From: Caballeronia pedi
Lineage (GTDB): Bacteria; Pseudomonadota; Gammaproteobacteria; Burkholderiales; Burkholderiaceae
Length of the DNA stretch: 64,000 bases
Reading direction: 5' to 3'
Assembly (NCBI RefSeq): GCF_001544915.2
Contig: NZ_FCOE02000014.1
Span: 1-64,000 of the forward strand
Shown: positions 1 through 8,641 of the stretch, piece after piece
Layout of the letters: each line of letters opens with the position of its first letter
Numbering within the stretch: the stretch's first letter is position 1
Position numbers and translations under genes: made by a program
The notes under the pieces: generated by a model
Told to the model about the DNA's origin: nothing
Databases searched by the model: none
What the model saw: only the letters and a program-made list of their open reading frames with translations

Positions 1-107
1 CCGGCTGGAACAAGCTGTTTCTTTGGTTACTTTCTTTGCAGCAGCAAAGAAAGTGACTGCCGCCCCGCACAGGGGCAACACTAATAGACCTACACGAAAA
101 CGGGATC
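1..107 (+). repeat. Dispersed hairpin repeat, copy A
   Basis: This is one copy of a repeat present three times in the window. Bases 1-77 are identical to the reverse complement of 5454-5530, and similarity fades after about base 107. The core is a perfect 11-bp inverted repeat (29-39 and 44-54) around the loop AGCA. Translated, it gives a spurious peptide containing FFAAAKKVT, so it should not be called as a gene. The left end is cut by the window edge, so a longer palindrome may lie further left. From memory, repeats of this type are common in Burkholderiaceae. Confidence 0.85.
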
Positions 108-268
108 CGGCGAAAAACCAAGCGAACGATACAAAGGCGAACCCGCACCGCAACGATGCACGCAAGCACGAGCTTGCACCAAAACCCCACCACAAGCCGA
201 ATATCCCCTCAGTAAAAAATTCCCCCACACAAGCATCAAACCCGCGCCACTCGGGCATTTCACCCCCA
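108..268. other. Intergenic region upstream of the urtA promoter
   Basis: No credible gene is present between the repeat and the urtA promoter. A dyad GCAAGC-ACGA-GCTTGC (162-177) is flanked by TGCAC-like half sites. It lies roughly 100 bases upstream of the -24 element, where an enhancer for an NtrC-type activator would be expected. It does not match the NtrC consensus well, so this is only a candidate site. Confidence 0.3.
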
Positions 269-285
269 TTGGCATAACCCTTGCA
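269..285 (+). promoter_or_regulatory. Sigma-54 (-24/-12) promoter of urtABCD
   Basis: The sequence TTGGCATAACCCTTGCA fits the RpoN consensus YTGGCAC-N5-TTGCW. The invariant GG (271-272) and GC (283-284) are separated by exactly 10 bases. The predicted start site is near base 296, giving a leader of about 50 bases before urtA. Urea transport operons are commonly under nitrogen (NtrC/RpoN) control, which agrees with this element. Transcription itself is inferred. Confidence 0.8.
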
Positions 286-344
286 GAACGATGCGGGCAA
301 TCGTCATTGCTCAAACAAACACATCGGCAAGGGGAACACTCATC

Positions 345-1652
345 ATGAAACGACGCAGTCTGCTGAAGTTCGGCTCCATGTCGGGCGCACTCGCCCTCGC
401 AGGTCAGCTTCCGATCACGAAAGCGCAAGCCGCCGATACGGGTCCGATCAAGGTCGGCATCCTGCACTCGCTGTCGGGCACGATGGCGATCTCCGAGACG
501 TCGCTGAAAGACACGGCGCTCATGACCATCGCCGATATCAACAAGACCGGCGGCGTGATGGGCCGACAACTCCAGCCCGTGGTCGTCGATCCGGCCTCGA
601 ACTGGCCGCTCTTCGCCGAGAAAGCGCGCCAGCTTCTCACGCAGGACAAGTGCGCAGTCGTGTTCGGCTGCTGGACGTCCGTCTCGCGCAAGTCGGTGCT
701 GCCGGTCTTCGAAGAACTCAACGGCCTGCTCTTCTACCCCGTGCAATACGAAGGCGAAGAGATGTCGCGCAACGTGTTCTACACGGGCGCCGCGCCGAAT
801 CAGCAGGCGATCCCCGCCGTCGAATATCTGATGGGACCGGAAGGCGGCAGCGCCAAGCGCTTCTTCCTGCTCGGCACCGACTACGTGTACCCGCGCACGA
901 CCAACAAGATCCTGCGCGCCTTCCTCCACTCCAAGGGCGTCAAGGATGCGGACATTCAAGAGGTCTACACACCATTCGGACATAGCGACTATCAAACCAT
1001 CGTCGCGAACATCAAGACCTTTGCCCAAGGGGGAAAGACGACTGTCATCTCTACGATCAACGGCGATTCCAACGTACCGTTCTACAAGGAACTCGGCAAC
1101 CAGGGCCTGAAGGCGACCGACGTGCCCGTCGTCGCGTTCTCGGTCGGCGAAGAAGAGCTGCGCGGCATCGATACCAAGCCGCTCGTCGGCCACCTCGCCG
1201 CATGGAACTACTTCATGTCGGTGAAGAACACCAACAACTCGAAGTTCGAGAAGGAATTTTTCGAGTACGTGAAGGCGCAGAACCTGCCGGGCGGCGACAA
1301 GCGCGTCACCAACGATCCGATGGAAGCGACCTTCGTCGGCATCCACATGTGGAAGCAGGCCGTCGAAAAGGCCAAGAGCGCCGATGTCGACAAGGTCCGC
1401 ACCGCGATGATCGGCCAGACCTTCGCCGCGCCCTCGGGATTCACGCTGTCGATGGACGGCAACCACCATCTGCACAAGCCGGTGATGATCGGTGAAATTC
1501 GCGGCGACGGGCAGTTCAACGTCGTGTGGAAGACCAAGACCGCGGTGCGCGCGCAACCGTGGAGCCCGTATATCGCGGGCAATCAGGGCAAGCCGGATGT
1601 GGTCAGCTCCATTCCCGCGTTCCTGCGCCGTCAGCGCGTGCAGCTCGCGTGA
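345..1652 (+). CDS. urtA: Urea ABC transporter, substrate-binding protein UrtA
   Basis: This is the periplasmic urea-binding protein of the UrtABCDE importer. The 435-residue product starts with KRRSLLKFG, a twin-arginine-like signal, and a cleavage site near AQA-AD. A receptor-ligand-binding fold follows, beginning KVGILHSLSG, as in the branched-chain amino-acid/urea binding family, with a length typical of UrtA. I place the start at base 345 because it gives a proper signal peptide; an upstream ATG at 291 would add 18 unlikely residues. urtB follows after a hairpin. The sigma-54 promoter upstream suggests induction under nitrogen limitation. Confidence 0.95.
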   Translation: MKRRSLLKFGSMSGALALAGQLPITKAQAADTGPIKVGILHSLSGTMAISETSLKDTALMTIADINKTGGVMGRQLQPVVVDPASNWPLFAEKARQLLTQDKCAVVFGCWTSVSRKSVLPVFEELNGLLFYPVQYEGEEMSRNVFYTGAAPNQQAIPAVEYLMGPEGGSAKRFFLLGTDYVYPRTTNKILRAFLHSKGVKDADIQEVYTPFGHSDYQTIVANIKTFAQGGKTTVISTINGDSNVPFYKELGNQGLKATDVPVVAFSVGEEELRGIDTKPLVGHLAAWNYFMSVKNTNNSKFEKEFFEYVKAQNLPGGDKRVTNDPMEATFVGIHMWKQAVEKAKSADVDKVRTAMIGQTFAAPSGFTLSMDGNHHLHKPVMIGEIRGDGQFNVVWKTKTAVRAQPWSPYIAGNQGKPDVVSSIPAFLRRQRVQLA

Positions 1653-1676
1653 AGCAGTGATGGTTTGAAGCAGTGA

Positions 1677-1707
1677 GGCCGCGCGCTCGTTCGTGATTCG
1701 CGCGGCC
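1677..1707 (+). promoter_or_regulatory. Intercistronic hairpin between urtA and urtB
   Basis: A perfect 9-bp inverted repeat GGCCGCGCG / CGCGCGGCC (1677-1685 and 1699-1707) with a 13-base loop follows the urtA stop. There is no T-run, so it is unlikely to be a full terminator. Hairpins at this position in binding-protein transporter operons often stabilise the upstream message so that the binding protein is made in excess. The decamer GAAGCAGTGA also occurs twice just before it (1651-1660 and 1667-1676). Confidence 0.55.
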
Positions 1708-1733
1708 GTCCATGTCTCATCAGAAAGGCCATC

Positions 1734-3338
1734 ATGACTGGTTCCTTGATGCGGGTCCTGCTCGCGCTCCTCATCGCGATCGCGCCATTCAGCGCCCGCG
1801 CGCTCACCAACGACGATCTCGCGCCGCTCGCCGGCGACGACTTCGACGCCAAATCCGCCGCCATCGACAAGCTCATCGCGAACGCCGACGCGCCTTCGGT
1901 CGCCGTGCTAACCGCGTTGTCCGATGGCTCGCTCGTCGCGACCGACAACGGCCATGTGTACATCCAGACCGACGACGTCAACAAGGACCCGCTCACGGGC
2001 AAGACCGTCGAAGCGCCCGATGCGCAACAGATCACGCTCTCCAACACCCTGCGCTCGAAAGTCGCGGGCGCGTTGTCGGGCCTGCAGCTCGCTTCCGCCG
2101 ATACAGCGAAACGCCGCGACGCGATCGCAGCGCTCCTGAAGAACCCGGACGCCGCGATGAAGCCGATGATCGACCGCGCCCGCGCCATCGAAAAGGATCC
2201 CGACCTGAAGAAGCGCCTCGACACGCTCTGGGCGATGACCGCGCTGCACGATCCCGACGTCGGCAAGCGCCTCGAAGCGGCGCAACTCGTCGCCGCGCGG
2301 CATGACCTCGACATGTACGAGCTGCTGCGCCCGATCGTCGCGAAGAAAGCCGACGGCACCTTCAACGAGCCCGACGAGCGCGTGCGCAACGCGGCGCAGG
2401 AAGGTCTCTACGCGCTCGACTCGATTCAACGCCGCAGCGAAATCTTCGGCACGCTGTTCGCGGGCCTGTCGCTGGGCAGCGTGCTGTTGCTCGCGGCACT
2501 CGGCCTCGCGATCACGTATGGCCTGATCGGCGTCATCAACATGGCGCACGGCGAATTCCTGATGATCGGTGCGTATGCGACGTACGTCGTGCAGAACCTC
2601 GTGCAGCACTACGCGCCCGGCGCGTTCAACTGGTATCCGTTGTTCGCTGTGCCCGCATCGTTCATCGCGGCGGCGCTGGTCGGCATCGTACTGGAAAGAC
2701 TCGTGCTGAAGCATCTCTATGGACGTCCGCTCGAAACGCTGCTGACGACCTTCGGCATCAGCCTCATCCTCATTCAGGCGACGCGCACGCTGTTCGGCGC
2801 GCAGAACGTGCAGGTGATCAATCCTTCGTGGATGAGCGGCGGCGTCGCGGTGATGCAGAACCTGATCCTGCCGTACAACCGTCTGACGATCCTCGCGTTC
2901 TCGGTCGCGGTCGTGCTGATCGCGTGGGCCGTGCTCACCAAGACGCGTCTGGGCCTCTTCGTGCGCGCGGTGACGCAGAACCGCCGCATGGCAGCGTGCG
3001 TCGGCGTGAAGACCGCGCGTGTCGATTCGTATGCGTTCGCGTTCGGCGCGGGCATCGCGGGACTCGGCGGCTGCGCGCTCTCGCAGATCGGCAACGTCGG
3101 GCCGGATCTCGGCCAGAGCTACATCATCGATTCGTTCATGGCGGTGGTGCTCGGCGGCGTCGGCCAGCTTGCGGGCACGGTGATCGGCGGCTTCGGGCTC
3201 GGGCTCGTCAGCAAGGCGGTCGAACCGTTCTGGGGCGCGGTGCTCGCGAAGATCGCGGTGCTCGTGCTCATCGTGTTGTTCATCCAGAAGCGGCCGCAGG
3301 GCATGTTCGCCCTGAAGGGCCGCAGCGCGGAGGCCTGA
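1734..3338 (+). CDS. urtB: Urea ABC transporter permease UrtB
   Basis: This is an inner-membrane permease of the urea importer, LivH family. The 534-residue product has a signal-like N-terminus and a long soluble region up to about residue 230 that is expected in the periplasm and is characteristic of UrtB. The permease part follows, with the typical stretches GLAITYGLIGVINMAHGE and later LGGVGQLAGTVIGG near the C-terminus. The start is an ATG preceded by an AAAGG ribosome site. The stop lies 3 bases before urtC, which indicates one operon. Confidence 0.94.
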   Translation: MTGSLMRVLLALLIAIAPFSARALTNDDLAPLAGDDFDAKSAAIDKLIANADAPSVAVLTALSDGSLVATDNGHVYIQTDDVNKDPLTGKTVEAPDAQQITLSNTLRSKVAGALSGLQLASADTAKRRDAIAALLKNPDAAMKPMIDRARAIEKDPDLKKRLDTLWAMTALHDPDVGKRLEAAQLVAARHDLDMYELLRPIVAKKADGTFNEPDERVRNAAQEGLYALDSIQRRSEIFGTLFAGLSLGSVLLLAALGLAITYGLIGVINMAHGEFLMIGAYATYVVQNLVQHYAPGAFNWYPLFAVPASFIAAALVGIVLERLVLKHLYGRPLETLLTTFGISLILIQATRTLFGAQNVQVINPSWMSGGVAVMQNLILPYNRLTILAFSVAVVLIAWAVLTKTRLGLFVRAVTQNRRMAACVGVKTARVDSYAFAFGAGIAGLGGCALSQIGNVGPDLGQSYIIDSFMAVVLGGVGQLAGTVIGGFGLGLVSKAVEPFWGAVLAKIAVLVLIVLFIQKRPQGMFALKGRSAEA

Positions 3339-3341
3339 GCC

Positions 3342-4535
3342 ATGACCGCCTCGACCAATATCGGCGCGAATCTCGACGTCGCGCCGCAACCCGATCCAGC
3401 CGCCGCGCGCGCGGGCTTCGCGCTCGGCCTTCCGCCGCGCGCAGCGCTTCTACCGCGCAACGGCTGGCTCGCGCTGATCGCGCTCATCATCGCGATGGGC
3501 ATCTTCGTGCCGGTCAGCGCGCTCGTGTTGCCGGAGACGAGCACGTTCCATCTGTCGGCCTACGCGATGACGCTGACGGCCAAGCTCATGTGTTACGCGA
3601 TCGGCGCGCTCGCGCTCGATCTCGTGTGGGGCTATTGCGGCATCCTGAGCCTCGGCCACGCGCTCTTCTTCGCGCTCGGCGGCTACGCGATGGGCATGTA
3701 CCTGATGCGCTCGATCGGCCGCGAGGGCGTGTACAAGAGCGACCTGCCCGACTTCATGGTGTTTCTCGACTGGCACAAGCTGCCGTGGTACTGGGAAGGC
3801 ACCGAGCATCTCTGGTATGCGTTGCTGCTCGTCGTGCTCGTGCCCGGCGTGCTTGCGTGGGTGTTCGGCTTCTTCACGTTCCGCTCGCGCGTGAAGGGCG
3901 TGTATCTGTCCATCATCACGCAGGCGATGACCTTCGCCGCGATGCTGCTCTTCTATCGCAACGAAACGGGCTTCGGCGGCAACAACGGCTTCACGGACTT
4001 CAAGCGCATCGCGGGCTTCGCCGTCACGCATCCGGGCACACGCACCGCGTTGTTCCTGATCACCTTCGCGGTGCTCGTGCTGGCGTTTCTCGCGGCGCGC
4101 TGGATCGTCACGTCGAAACTCGGGCGCGTCGTGACCGGCGTGCGCGATGGCGAAACGCGTCTGATGTTCCTCGGCTACAGTCCGCTCGCGTACAAGCTTT
4201 TCATCTGGACCGTGTCGGCGGTGCTGTGCGGCATCGCGGGCGCGCTGTATGTGCCGCAGGTGGGCATCATCAATCCGAACGAGATGTCGCCGGCGAACTC
4301 GATCGAAATGGCGATCTGGGTCGCGGTCGGCGGACGCGGTACGTTGATTGGACCGATCATCGGCGCGTTCGCGGTGAATGGCGCGAAGAGCTTTTTCACA
4401 GCGTATTTCGCGGAGTACTGGCTGTTTTTCCTCGGCCTCATCTTTACGCTCGTGCCCTTGCTGTTGCCCAACGGCATCATGGGTCTCATCGAACTCGCGC
4501 GCCGCAAAAAGACCGCAGGAGATGCAGCAGAATGA
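3342..4535 (+). CDS. urtC: Urea ABC transporter permease UrtC
   Basis: This is the second inner-membrane permease (LivM family), 397 residues. Visible family features are LVWGYCGILSLGHALFF at the start of the conserved core, the YRNETGFGGNNGFTDF segment typical of UrtC, and AVGGRGTLIGPIIGA near the C-terminus. An N-terminal cytoplasmic extension of about 45 residues precedes the first membrane segment. The stop overlaps the urtD start (ATGA, 4532-4535), so the two are probably translationally coupled. Confidence 0.94.
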   Translation: MTASTNIGANLDVAPQPDPAAARAGFALGLPPRAALLPRNGWLALIALIIAMGIFVPVSALVLPETSTFHLSAYAMTLTAKLMCYAIGALALDLVWGYCGILSLGHALFFALGGYAMGMYLMRSIGREGVYKSDLPDFMVFLDWHKLPWYWEGTEHLWYALLLVVLVPGVLAWVFGFFTFRSRVKGVYLSIITQAMTFAAMLLFYRNETGFGGNNGFTDFKRIAGFAVTHPGTRTALFLITFAVLVLAFLAARWIVTSKLGRVVTGVRDGETRLMFLGYSPLAYKLFIWTVSAVLCGIAGALYVPQVGIINPNEMSPANSIEMAIWVAVGGRGTLIGPIIGAFAVNGAKSFFTAYFAEYWLFFLGLIFTLVPLLLPNGIMGLIELARRKKTAGDAAE

Positions 4536-5401
4536 CCGCACATAACGCACTGATCGTCGATCTGCCGCCGATTCCGCCGCTCGACGAGCGCATCGGCCTC
4601 AACAGCGTCGCGGGCCTGGGGCATGTGCTCGCGCCCGGCGAGATCGACATATCGCACGGCACGATTCTCTATCTCGAAGACGTGACCGTGAGCTTCGACG
4701 GCTTTCGCGCGTTGAACAAGCTGACGCTTTCCATCGATGTGGGCGAATTGCGCTGCGTGATCGGCCCGAACGGCGCGGGCAAGACCACGATGATGGATGT
4801 CATCACGGGCAAGACGCGGCCCGATGCGGGCAAGGTCTTTCTCGGGCAGACGCTCGATCTCGCGCGCATGTCGGAGCCGGTGATCGCGCGCACGGGCATC
4901 GGTCGCAAGTTTCAGAAGCCGACTGTGTTCGAGAATCATCCTGTGTGGGAGAACCTCGAACTTGCGATGAAGACCGACAAGCGGTGGTTCGCGTCGTTGC
5001 GTGCGCGGCTGGATGGGCAGGCGCAGGCACGCATCGAAGAGACACTGGAGCTGATTCGCCTGCAGCATCAGGCGACGCGGCTTGCGGGCGAGCTCTCGCA
5101 TGGGCAGAAGCAGCGGCTCGAGATCGGCATGTTGCTGATGCAGCAGCCTTCCCTTCTGCTTCTCGATGAACCCGCCGCCGGGATGACCGATCACGAGACG
5201 ATGGAACTTGCTGAGCTCTTGAACAAGCTGCGAGGTTCGTGTTCGATGATGGTCGTCGAGCATGATATGGAGTTTGTCGCTGCGCTTGCCGGGGTGAATG
5301 GGAAGGTTACTGTGATGGCTGAAGGGAGTGTTCTGGCTGAAGGCTCGCTGGATGACGTCAAACGGGACGAGGCCGTTATTGAGTCTTATCTTGGGCGTTG
5401 A
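4532..5401 (+). CDS. urtD: Urea ABC transporter ATP-binding protein UrtD
   Basis: This is a cytoplasmic ATPase subunit (LivG type), 289 residues. An extension of roughly 45 residues precedes the ABC domain. The Walker A is GPNGAGKTT, the signature is LSHGQKQ, the Walker B is LLLLDEPAAGM, and the switch His follows in VEHDM. The start is set by the ATGA overlap with urtC. urtE, normally the next gene, is displaced about 680 bases downstream by a repeat element, which may weaken read-through from the sigma-54 promoter. Confidence 0.94.
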   Translation: MTAHNALIVDLPPIPPLDERIGLNSVAGLGHVLAPGEIDISHGTILYLEDVTVSFDGFRALNKLTLSIDVGELRCVIGPNGAGKTTMMDVITGKTRPDAGKVFLGQTLDLARMSEPVIARTGIGRKFQKPTVFENHPVWENLELAMKTDKRWFASLRARLDGQAQARIEETLELIRLQHQATRLAGELSHGQKQRLEIGMLLMQQPSLLLLDEPAAGMTDHETMELAELLNKLRGSCSMMVVEHDMEFVAALAGVNGKVTVMAEGSVLAEGSLDDVKRDEAVIESYLGR

Positions 5402-5412
5402 TGGTTTTTTTG

Positions 5413-5632
5413 AGCTTCTATGGAATCCTGATTTCGTGTCGGTCTATTGGCACTGCCCCTGTGCGGGGCGGCAGTCACTTTCTTTGCTGCTGCAAAGAAA
5501 GTAACCAAAGAAACAGCTTGTTCCAGCCGGAATGCTTCATACCGGCCGCGGCACAGGCGAACGAGTTTGGGCACAGCAGTAGCGAGTGCCCTCGTAAGCC
5601 CCATCGGGCTTGGACCGCGCACGGTCTGACAA
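5413..5632 (-). repeat. Dispersed hairpin repeat, copy B (left arm of the palindrome)
   Basis: This is the second copy of the repeat, in the opposite orientation to copies A and C. Bases 5454-5530 are the exact reverse complement of bases 1-77. The 11-bp core hairpin is at 5477-5487 and 5492-5502. The similarity to copy C runs about 215 bases, past the core through a stretch containing GCACAGCAGTAGCGAGTGCC. It begins 11 bases after the urtD stop. Confidence 0.85.
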
Positions 5633-5826
5633 GCTAGTACCCCAAGGGCGCAGGTTCAGCACGAAACAGTTCCGGCACAGCGCTACGCGCTGCCGTCGGG
5701 TATGCAAGCGAAACCAACGAGAAAACAGAAACGCAGAAGCACACGCAGACCCGATTGACCCATCGGCCGCGCAGCGGGCCGGAGCTATTTGGTGCTGAAC
5801 CAGTGTGTTTTGTGGTGCGATGTGGC
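5633..5826. other. Spacer between the two repeat arms
   Basis: About 195 bases separate the arms of the palindrome. I see no gene. Short pieces such as GTGCTGAACC occur near both ends in opposite orientation (for example GGTTCAGCAC near 5653 and GTGCTGAACC near 5791), so the original palindrome may have been longer and has decayed in the middle. Confidence 0.5.
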
Positions 5827-6043
5827 GGACCGTGCGCGGTCCAAGCCGGATGTGGCCTATGAGGGCACTCGCTACTGCTGTGCCCTATCGGCTCGCCTGT
5901 GCCGCGGCCGGTGTGAAGCGTTCCGGATGGGGAAAGCTGCTTTCTTTGGTTACTTTCTTTGCAGCAGCAAAGAAAGTGACCCCCGCCCCGGGGAGGGGCA
6001 GCGCCAATAGACCGACACGAATACAGGATTCCATAGAAGCACG
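5827..6043 (+). repeat. Dispersed hairpin repeat, copy C (right arm of the palindrome)
   Basis: This is the third copy, in the same orientation as copy A and inverted relative to copy B. The core hairpin lies at 5952-5962 and 5967-5977. The outer part also matches arm B: ACCGTGCGCGGTCCAAGCC, then GAGGGCACTCGCTACTGCTG, then GCCTGTGCCGCGGCCGGT. The end CAGGATTCCATAGAAGC mirrors the beginning of arm B. It stops about 40 bases before the urtE start. Confidence 0.85.
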
Positions 6044-6084
6044 AGCCGGAAACCCAACCAAGCCCAACCCGAGCAAAGCAAAAA

Positions 6085-6777
6085 ATGCTGGAAGTCGAAA
6101 ACCTGAACCAATACTACGGCGGCAGCCACATCCTCCGCGATGTGAGAATGACCGTCCCCGACGGTAAGCTAACCGTGCTACTAGGCCGCAACGGCGTCGG
6201 CAAAACGACGCTCCTGCGCTGCCTGATGGGCGTCGTGCCAACCAAAAGCGGCACCATCAACTGGCGCGGCAACAAGATATCGTCGATGCCCACCCACGCG
6301 CGCGTGGCAAGCGGCCTCGCCTACGTCCCGCAAGGACGCGATATCTTCGGCCGCCTCACCGTGGAAGAAAACCTGCTTGTCGGCGCAGCGAGCCGCAAGT
6401 CGCCTTCAAAAATCCCCGACCACATCTACGCACTTTTCCCGGTCCTCAAGGACATGAAAAACCGCCGCGGCGGCGATCTCTCCGGCGGTCAGCAACAGCA
6501 ACTGGCCATCGGCCGCGCGCTGATGAGCGAGCCGCAACTGCTCATCCTCGATGAACCGACCGAAGGCATTCAACCCTCGATCATCCGCGACATCGGCCGC
6601 ACCTTGCGACAGCTCGTCGATGAAATGGGCATGACGGTGCTGCTCGTCGAGCAGTATTACGACTTCGCCCGCGAGCTCGCCGACCGCTACTGGGTCATGA
6701 GCCGCGGCGAAATCGTCGCGGGCGGCGCGGGCGCGGAGATGGATGCGCATGGAGTGCGCGAGCTGATCGCCGTATGA
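6085..6777 (+). CDS. urtE: Urea ABC transporter ATP-binding protein UrtE
   Basis: This is the second ATPase (LivF type) of the urea importer, 230 residues. The Walker A is GRNGVGKTTLL, the signature is LSGGQQQQLAIGRAL and the Walker B is LLILDEPTEGIQPS. MLEVENLNQYYGGSHILRDV at the start is typical of UrtE. It is separated from urtD by the palindromic repeat and followed 29 bases later by ureD, so it may be transcribed with the urease genes rather than with urtABCD. Confidence 0.94.
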   Translation: MLEVENLNQYYGGSHILRDVRMTVPDGKLTVLLGRNGVGKTTLLRCLMGVVPTKSGTINWRGNKISSMPTHARVASGLAYVPQGRDIFGRLTVEENLLVGAASRKSPSKIPDHIYALFPVLKDMKNRRGGDLSGGQQQQLAIGRALMSEPQLLILDEPTEGIQPSIIRDIGRTLRQLVDEMGMTVLLVEQYYDFARELADRYWVMSRGEIVAGGAGAEMDAHGVRELIAV

Positions 6778-6806
6778 TTCAGGCTCAGCTCTGACACGCA
6801 CCGCTC

Positions 6807-7667
6807 ATGCACCACGAATCCCATGCAACGCTGGTCGATCCGAACATCTGGCGCGGCTCGCTCGAACTCGGCTACGCGCATCAGCACGGCCGCACGGTCT
6901 GCGTTCATCGCAAGCATGAAGGCCCCTTGCGATTGCAACGGCCGCTCTATCCCGAAGGCGATATCTGTCATTCGGTGATCGTGCATCCACCGGGCGGCGT
7001 CGCGGGCGGCGATCGCCTGTTCATCGACGTCCGCCTGCAAGAGCACACGCACGCCGTCATCACGACGCCCGGCGCGACCAAGTGGTACAAGGCCAACGGC
7101 AAGCTCGCGACGCAGCGCATCGACATCGGTCTCGCGGCGCACGCGAAGCTCGACTGGCTGCCGCAGAACAATATCGTGTTCGAGTCATCGAACGTCGAAC
7201 TCGAATTCGAACTCACGCTCGATGAAGGCGCGAGCGCCATCGGCTGGGACGCGATGCTGCTCGGCCGCGCCGCCGCCGGCGAAAAGTGGACGCAAGGGCA
7301 TATCAAGGCGACATCGCGTATCGCGCGCCGCGACGGCACGACGCTCTGGTTCGAGCGCACCCTGCTCGATGCAGCCGACCCGCTGCGCGATGGCGCGCAA
7401 GGGCTCGCGGGCTTCCCCGCCTACGGCACGCTCTGGGCGATCGGCCCCGCTTGCGACGATGCGCTCGCCGAAGCGCTCACCGCGCAACTGCCCTTCGACG
7501 ATGAACTGCGCGCAGGCGCGTCGTGCGTCGCGCCGGGCGTGCTGATCGTGCGCGCAATCGGCCGCTCGATGGAGCCGCTGCAACGCGCGCTCACCGATTG
7601 CTGGACGCAGCTTCGGCCACTCGTACATGGCGTCGATGCGCGGCCGCTGCGGTTGTGGACTACCTAG
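6807..7667 (+). CDS. ureD: Urease accessory protein UreD
   Basis: This is the urease maturation chaperone UreD (UreH), 286 residues. It binds apo-urease with UreF and UreG and helps deliver nickel. Family marks are HPPGGVAGGDRLFIDV around residues 56-71, TTPGATKWYKANG near 89, and LDWLPQNNIVFE near 115. It follows urtE closely. It is separated from the structural genes ureABC by a four-gene amino-acid transporter, which is unusual because ureD normally abuts ureA. Confidence 0.93.
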   Translation: MHHESHATLVDPNIWRGSLELGYAHQHGRTVCVHRKHEGPLRLQRPLYPEGDICHSVIVHPPGGVAGGDRLFIDVRLQEHTHAVITTPGATKWYKANGKLATQRIDIGLAAHAKLDWLPQNNIVFESSNVELEFELTLDEGASAIGWDAMLLGRAAAGEKWTQGHIKATSRIARRDGTTLWFERTLLDAADPLRDGAQGLAGFPAYGTLWAIGPACDDALAEALTAQLPFDDELRAGASCVAPGVLIVRAIGRSMEPLQRALTDCWTQLRPLVHGVDARPLRLWTT

Positions 7668-7839
7668 TACGCACCAGCGCGGCGCATCGGGCTGCACATC
7701 GGTTGTGCGTGTCGCTCGACACGGAACCGGCAAACGCAGACGGCACAACAGTGAAGCATCGATGGCACGACTCTCGCTTTAAGCCTCGGCTCAAGAACCG
7801 CGCTTTCCAACGCGGCCGCTCAAGACCGAAGGATCATCG

Positions 7840-8628
7840 ATGCTCATTACGTTCTCCCGCGCGCGACGCACCGCACTCGTCGCGCTGCTGCTTTCTCTCG
7901 CGCCCTTCGCCGCGCACGCCGACGCGCTCGACACCATCGCGAAGAACGGCACGCTGCGCGTGGCCGTGCCCGAGGACTATCCGCCCTTCGGCTCGGTCGG
8001 TGCGGACATGAAGCCGCAAGGCTATGACGTCGACATGGCCGCGCTGCTCGCGAAGTCGATGAACGTGAAGCTCGAACTCGTGCCCGTCAACAGCGCGAAC
8101 CGCATTCCGTATCTCACCACCAACAAGGTCGATCTCGTGATCTCGTCGCTCGGCAAGACGCCGGAACGCGAGAAGGTGCTCGACTTCTCGACCCCATATG
8201 CGCCCTACTTCCAGGGCGTGTTCGGCCCCGCCGACATCAAGGTGAGCAATCCCGCCGATCTCACCGGCAAGACCGTCGGCGCGACACGCGGCGCGCTCGA
8301 AGAAATCGCGCTGTCGCAGATGGCGCCGAACGCGACCATCAAGCGCTTCGAGGACAACAATGCGACCATCTCCGCGTTTCTCTCGGGACAGGTGCAACTG
8401 ATCGCGGCGGGCAATATCGTCGCGGCGGCGATCCTCGCGAAGAATCCGCCGCGCCGGCCGGAAGCGAAGTTCATCATCAAGGATTCGCCGTGCTTCGTCG
8501 GCATGAACAAGAACGAGCCGCGCCTGATGGCCAAGGTCGACGACACCATCGCGCAGGCGAAGAAGGACGGCACGCTCAATACGATGTCGAAGAAGTGGTT
8601 CAGTCAGCCGCTGCCCGCGAGCCTTTGA
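7840..8628 (+). CDS. Amino-acid ABC transporter substrate-binding protein
   Basis: This is a periplasmic solute-binding protein of family 3 (polar amino acids), 262 residues. A Sec signal peptide ends near AHA-DALD. The domain opens with GTLRVAVPEDYPPFG and contains DLVISSLGKTPEREKVLDFS, a hallmark of the family. The start is preceded by AAGGA. It heads a complete importer (binding protein, two permeases, ATPase) placed between ureD and ureA. The ligand cannot be read from sequence; a nitrogen-rich amino acid would suit the context. Confidence 0.88.
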   Translation: MLITFSRARRTALVALLLSLAPFAAHADALDTIAKNGTLRVAVPEDYPPFGSVGADMKPQGYDVDMAALLAKSMNVKLELVPVNSANRIPYLTTNKVDLVISSLGKTPEREKVLDFSTPYAPYFQGVFGPADIKVSNPADLTGKTVGATRGALEEIALSQMAPNATIKRFEDNNATISAFLSGQVQLIAAGNIVAAAILAKNPPRRPEAKFIIKDSPCFVGMNKNEPRLMAKVDDTIAQAKKDGTLNTMSKKWFSQPLPASL

Positions 8629-8641
8629 TCGAGAGCACGGC

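Noticed and set aside
29..54. Core hairpin of the repeat, considered as a terminator
   Set aside because: The stem is followed by TGACTGCCGCC with no T-run, and the same hairpin occurs in both orientations in unrelated positions relative to genes.
5398..6241. Several short open frames encoding FFAAAKKVT-type peptides
   Set aside because: They are translations of the dispersed hairpin repeat and occur in all three copies regardless of gene context, so they are not genes.
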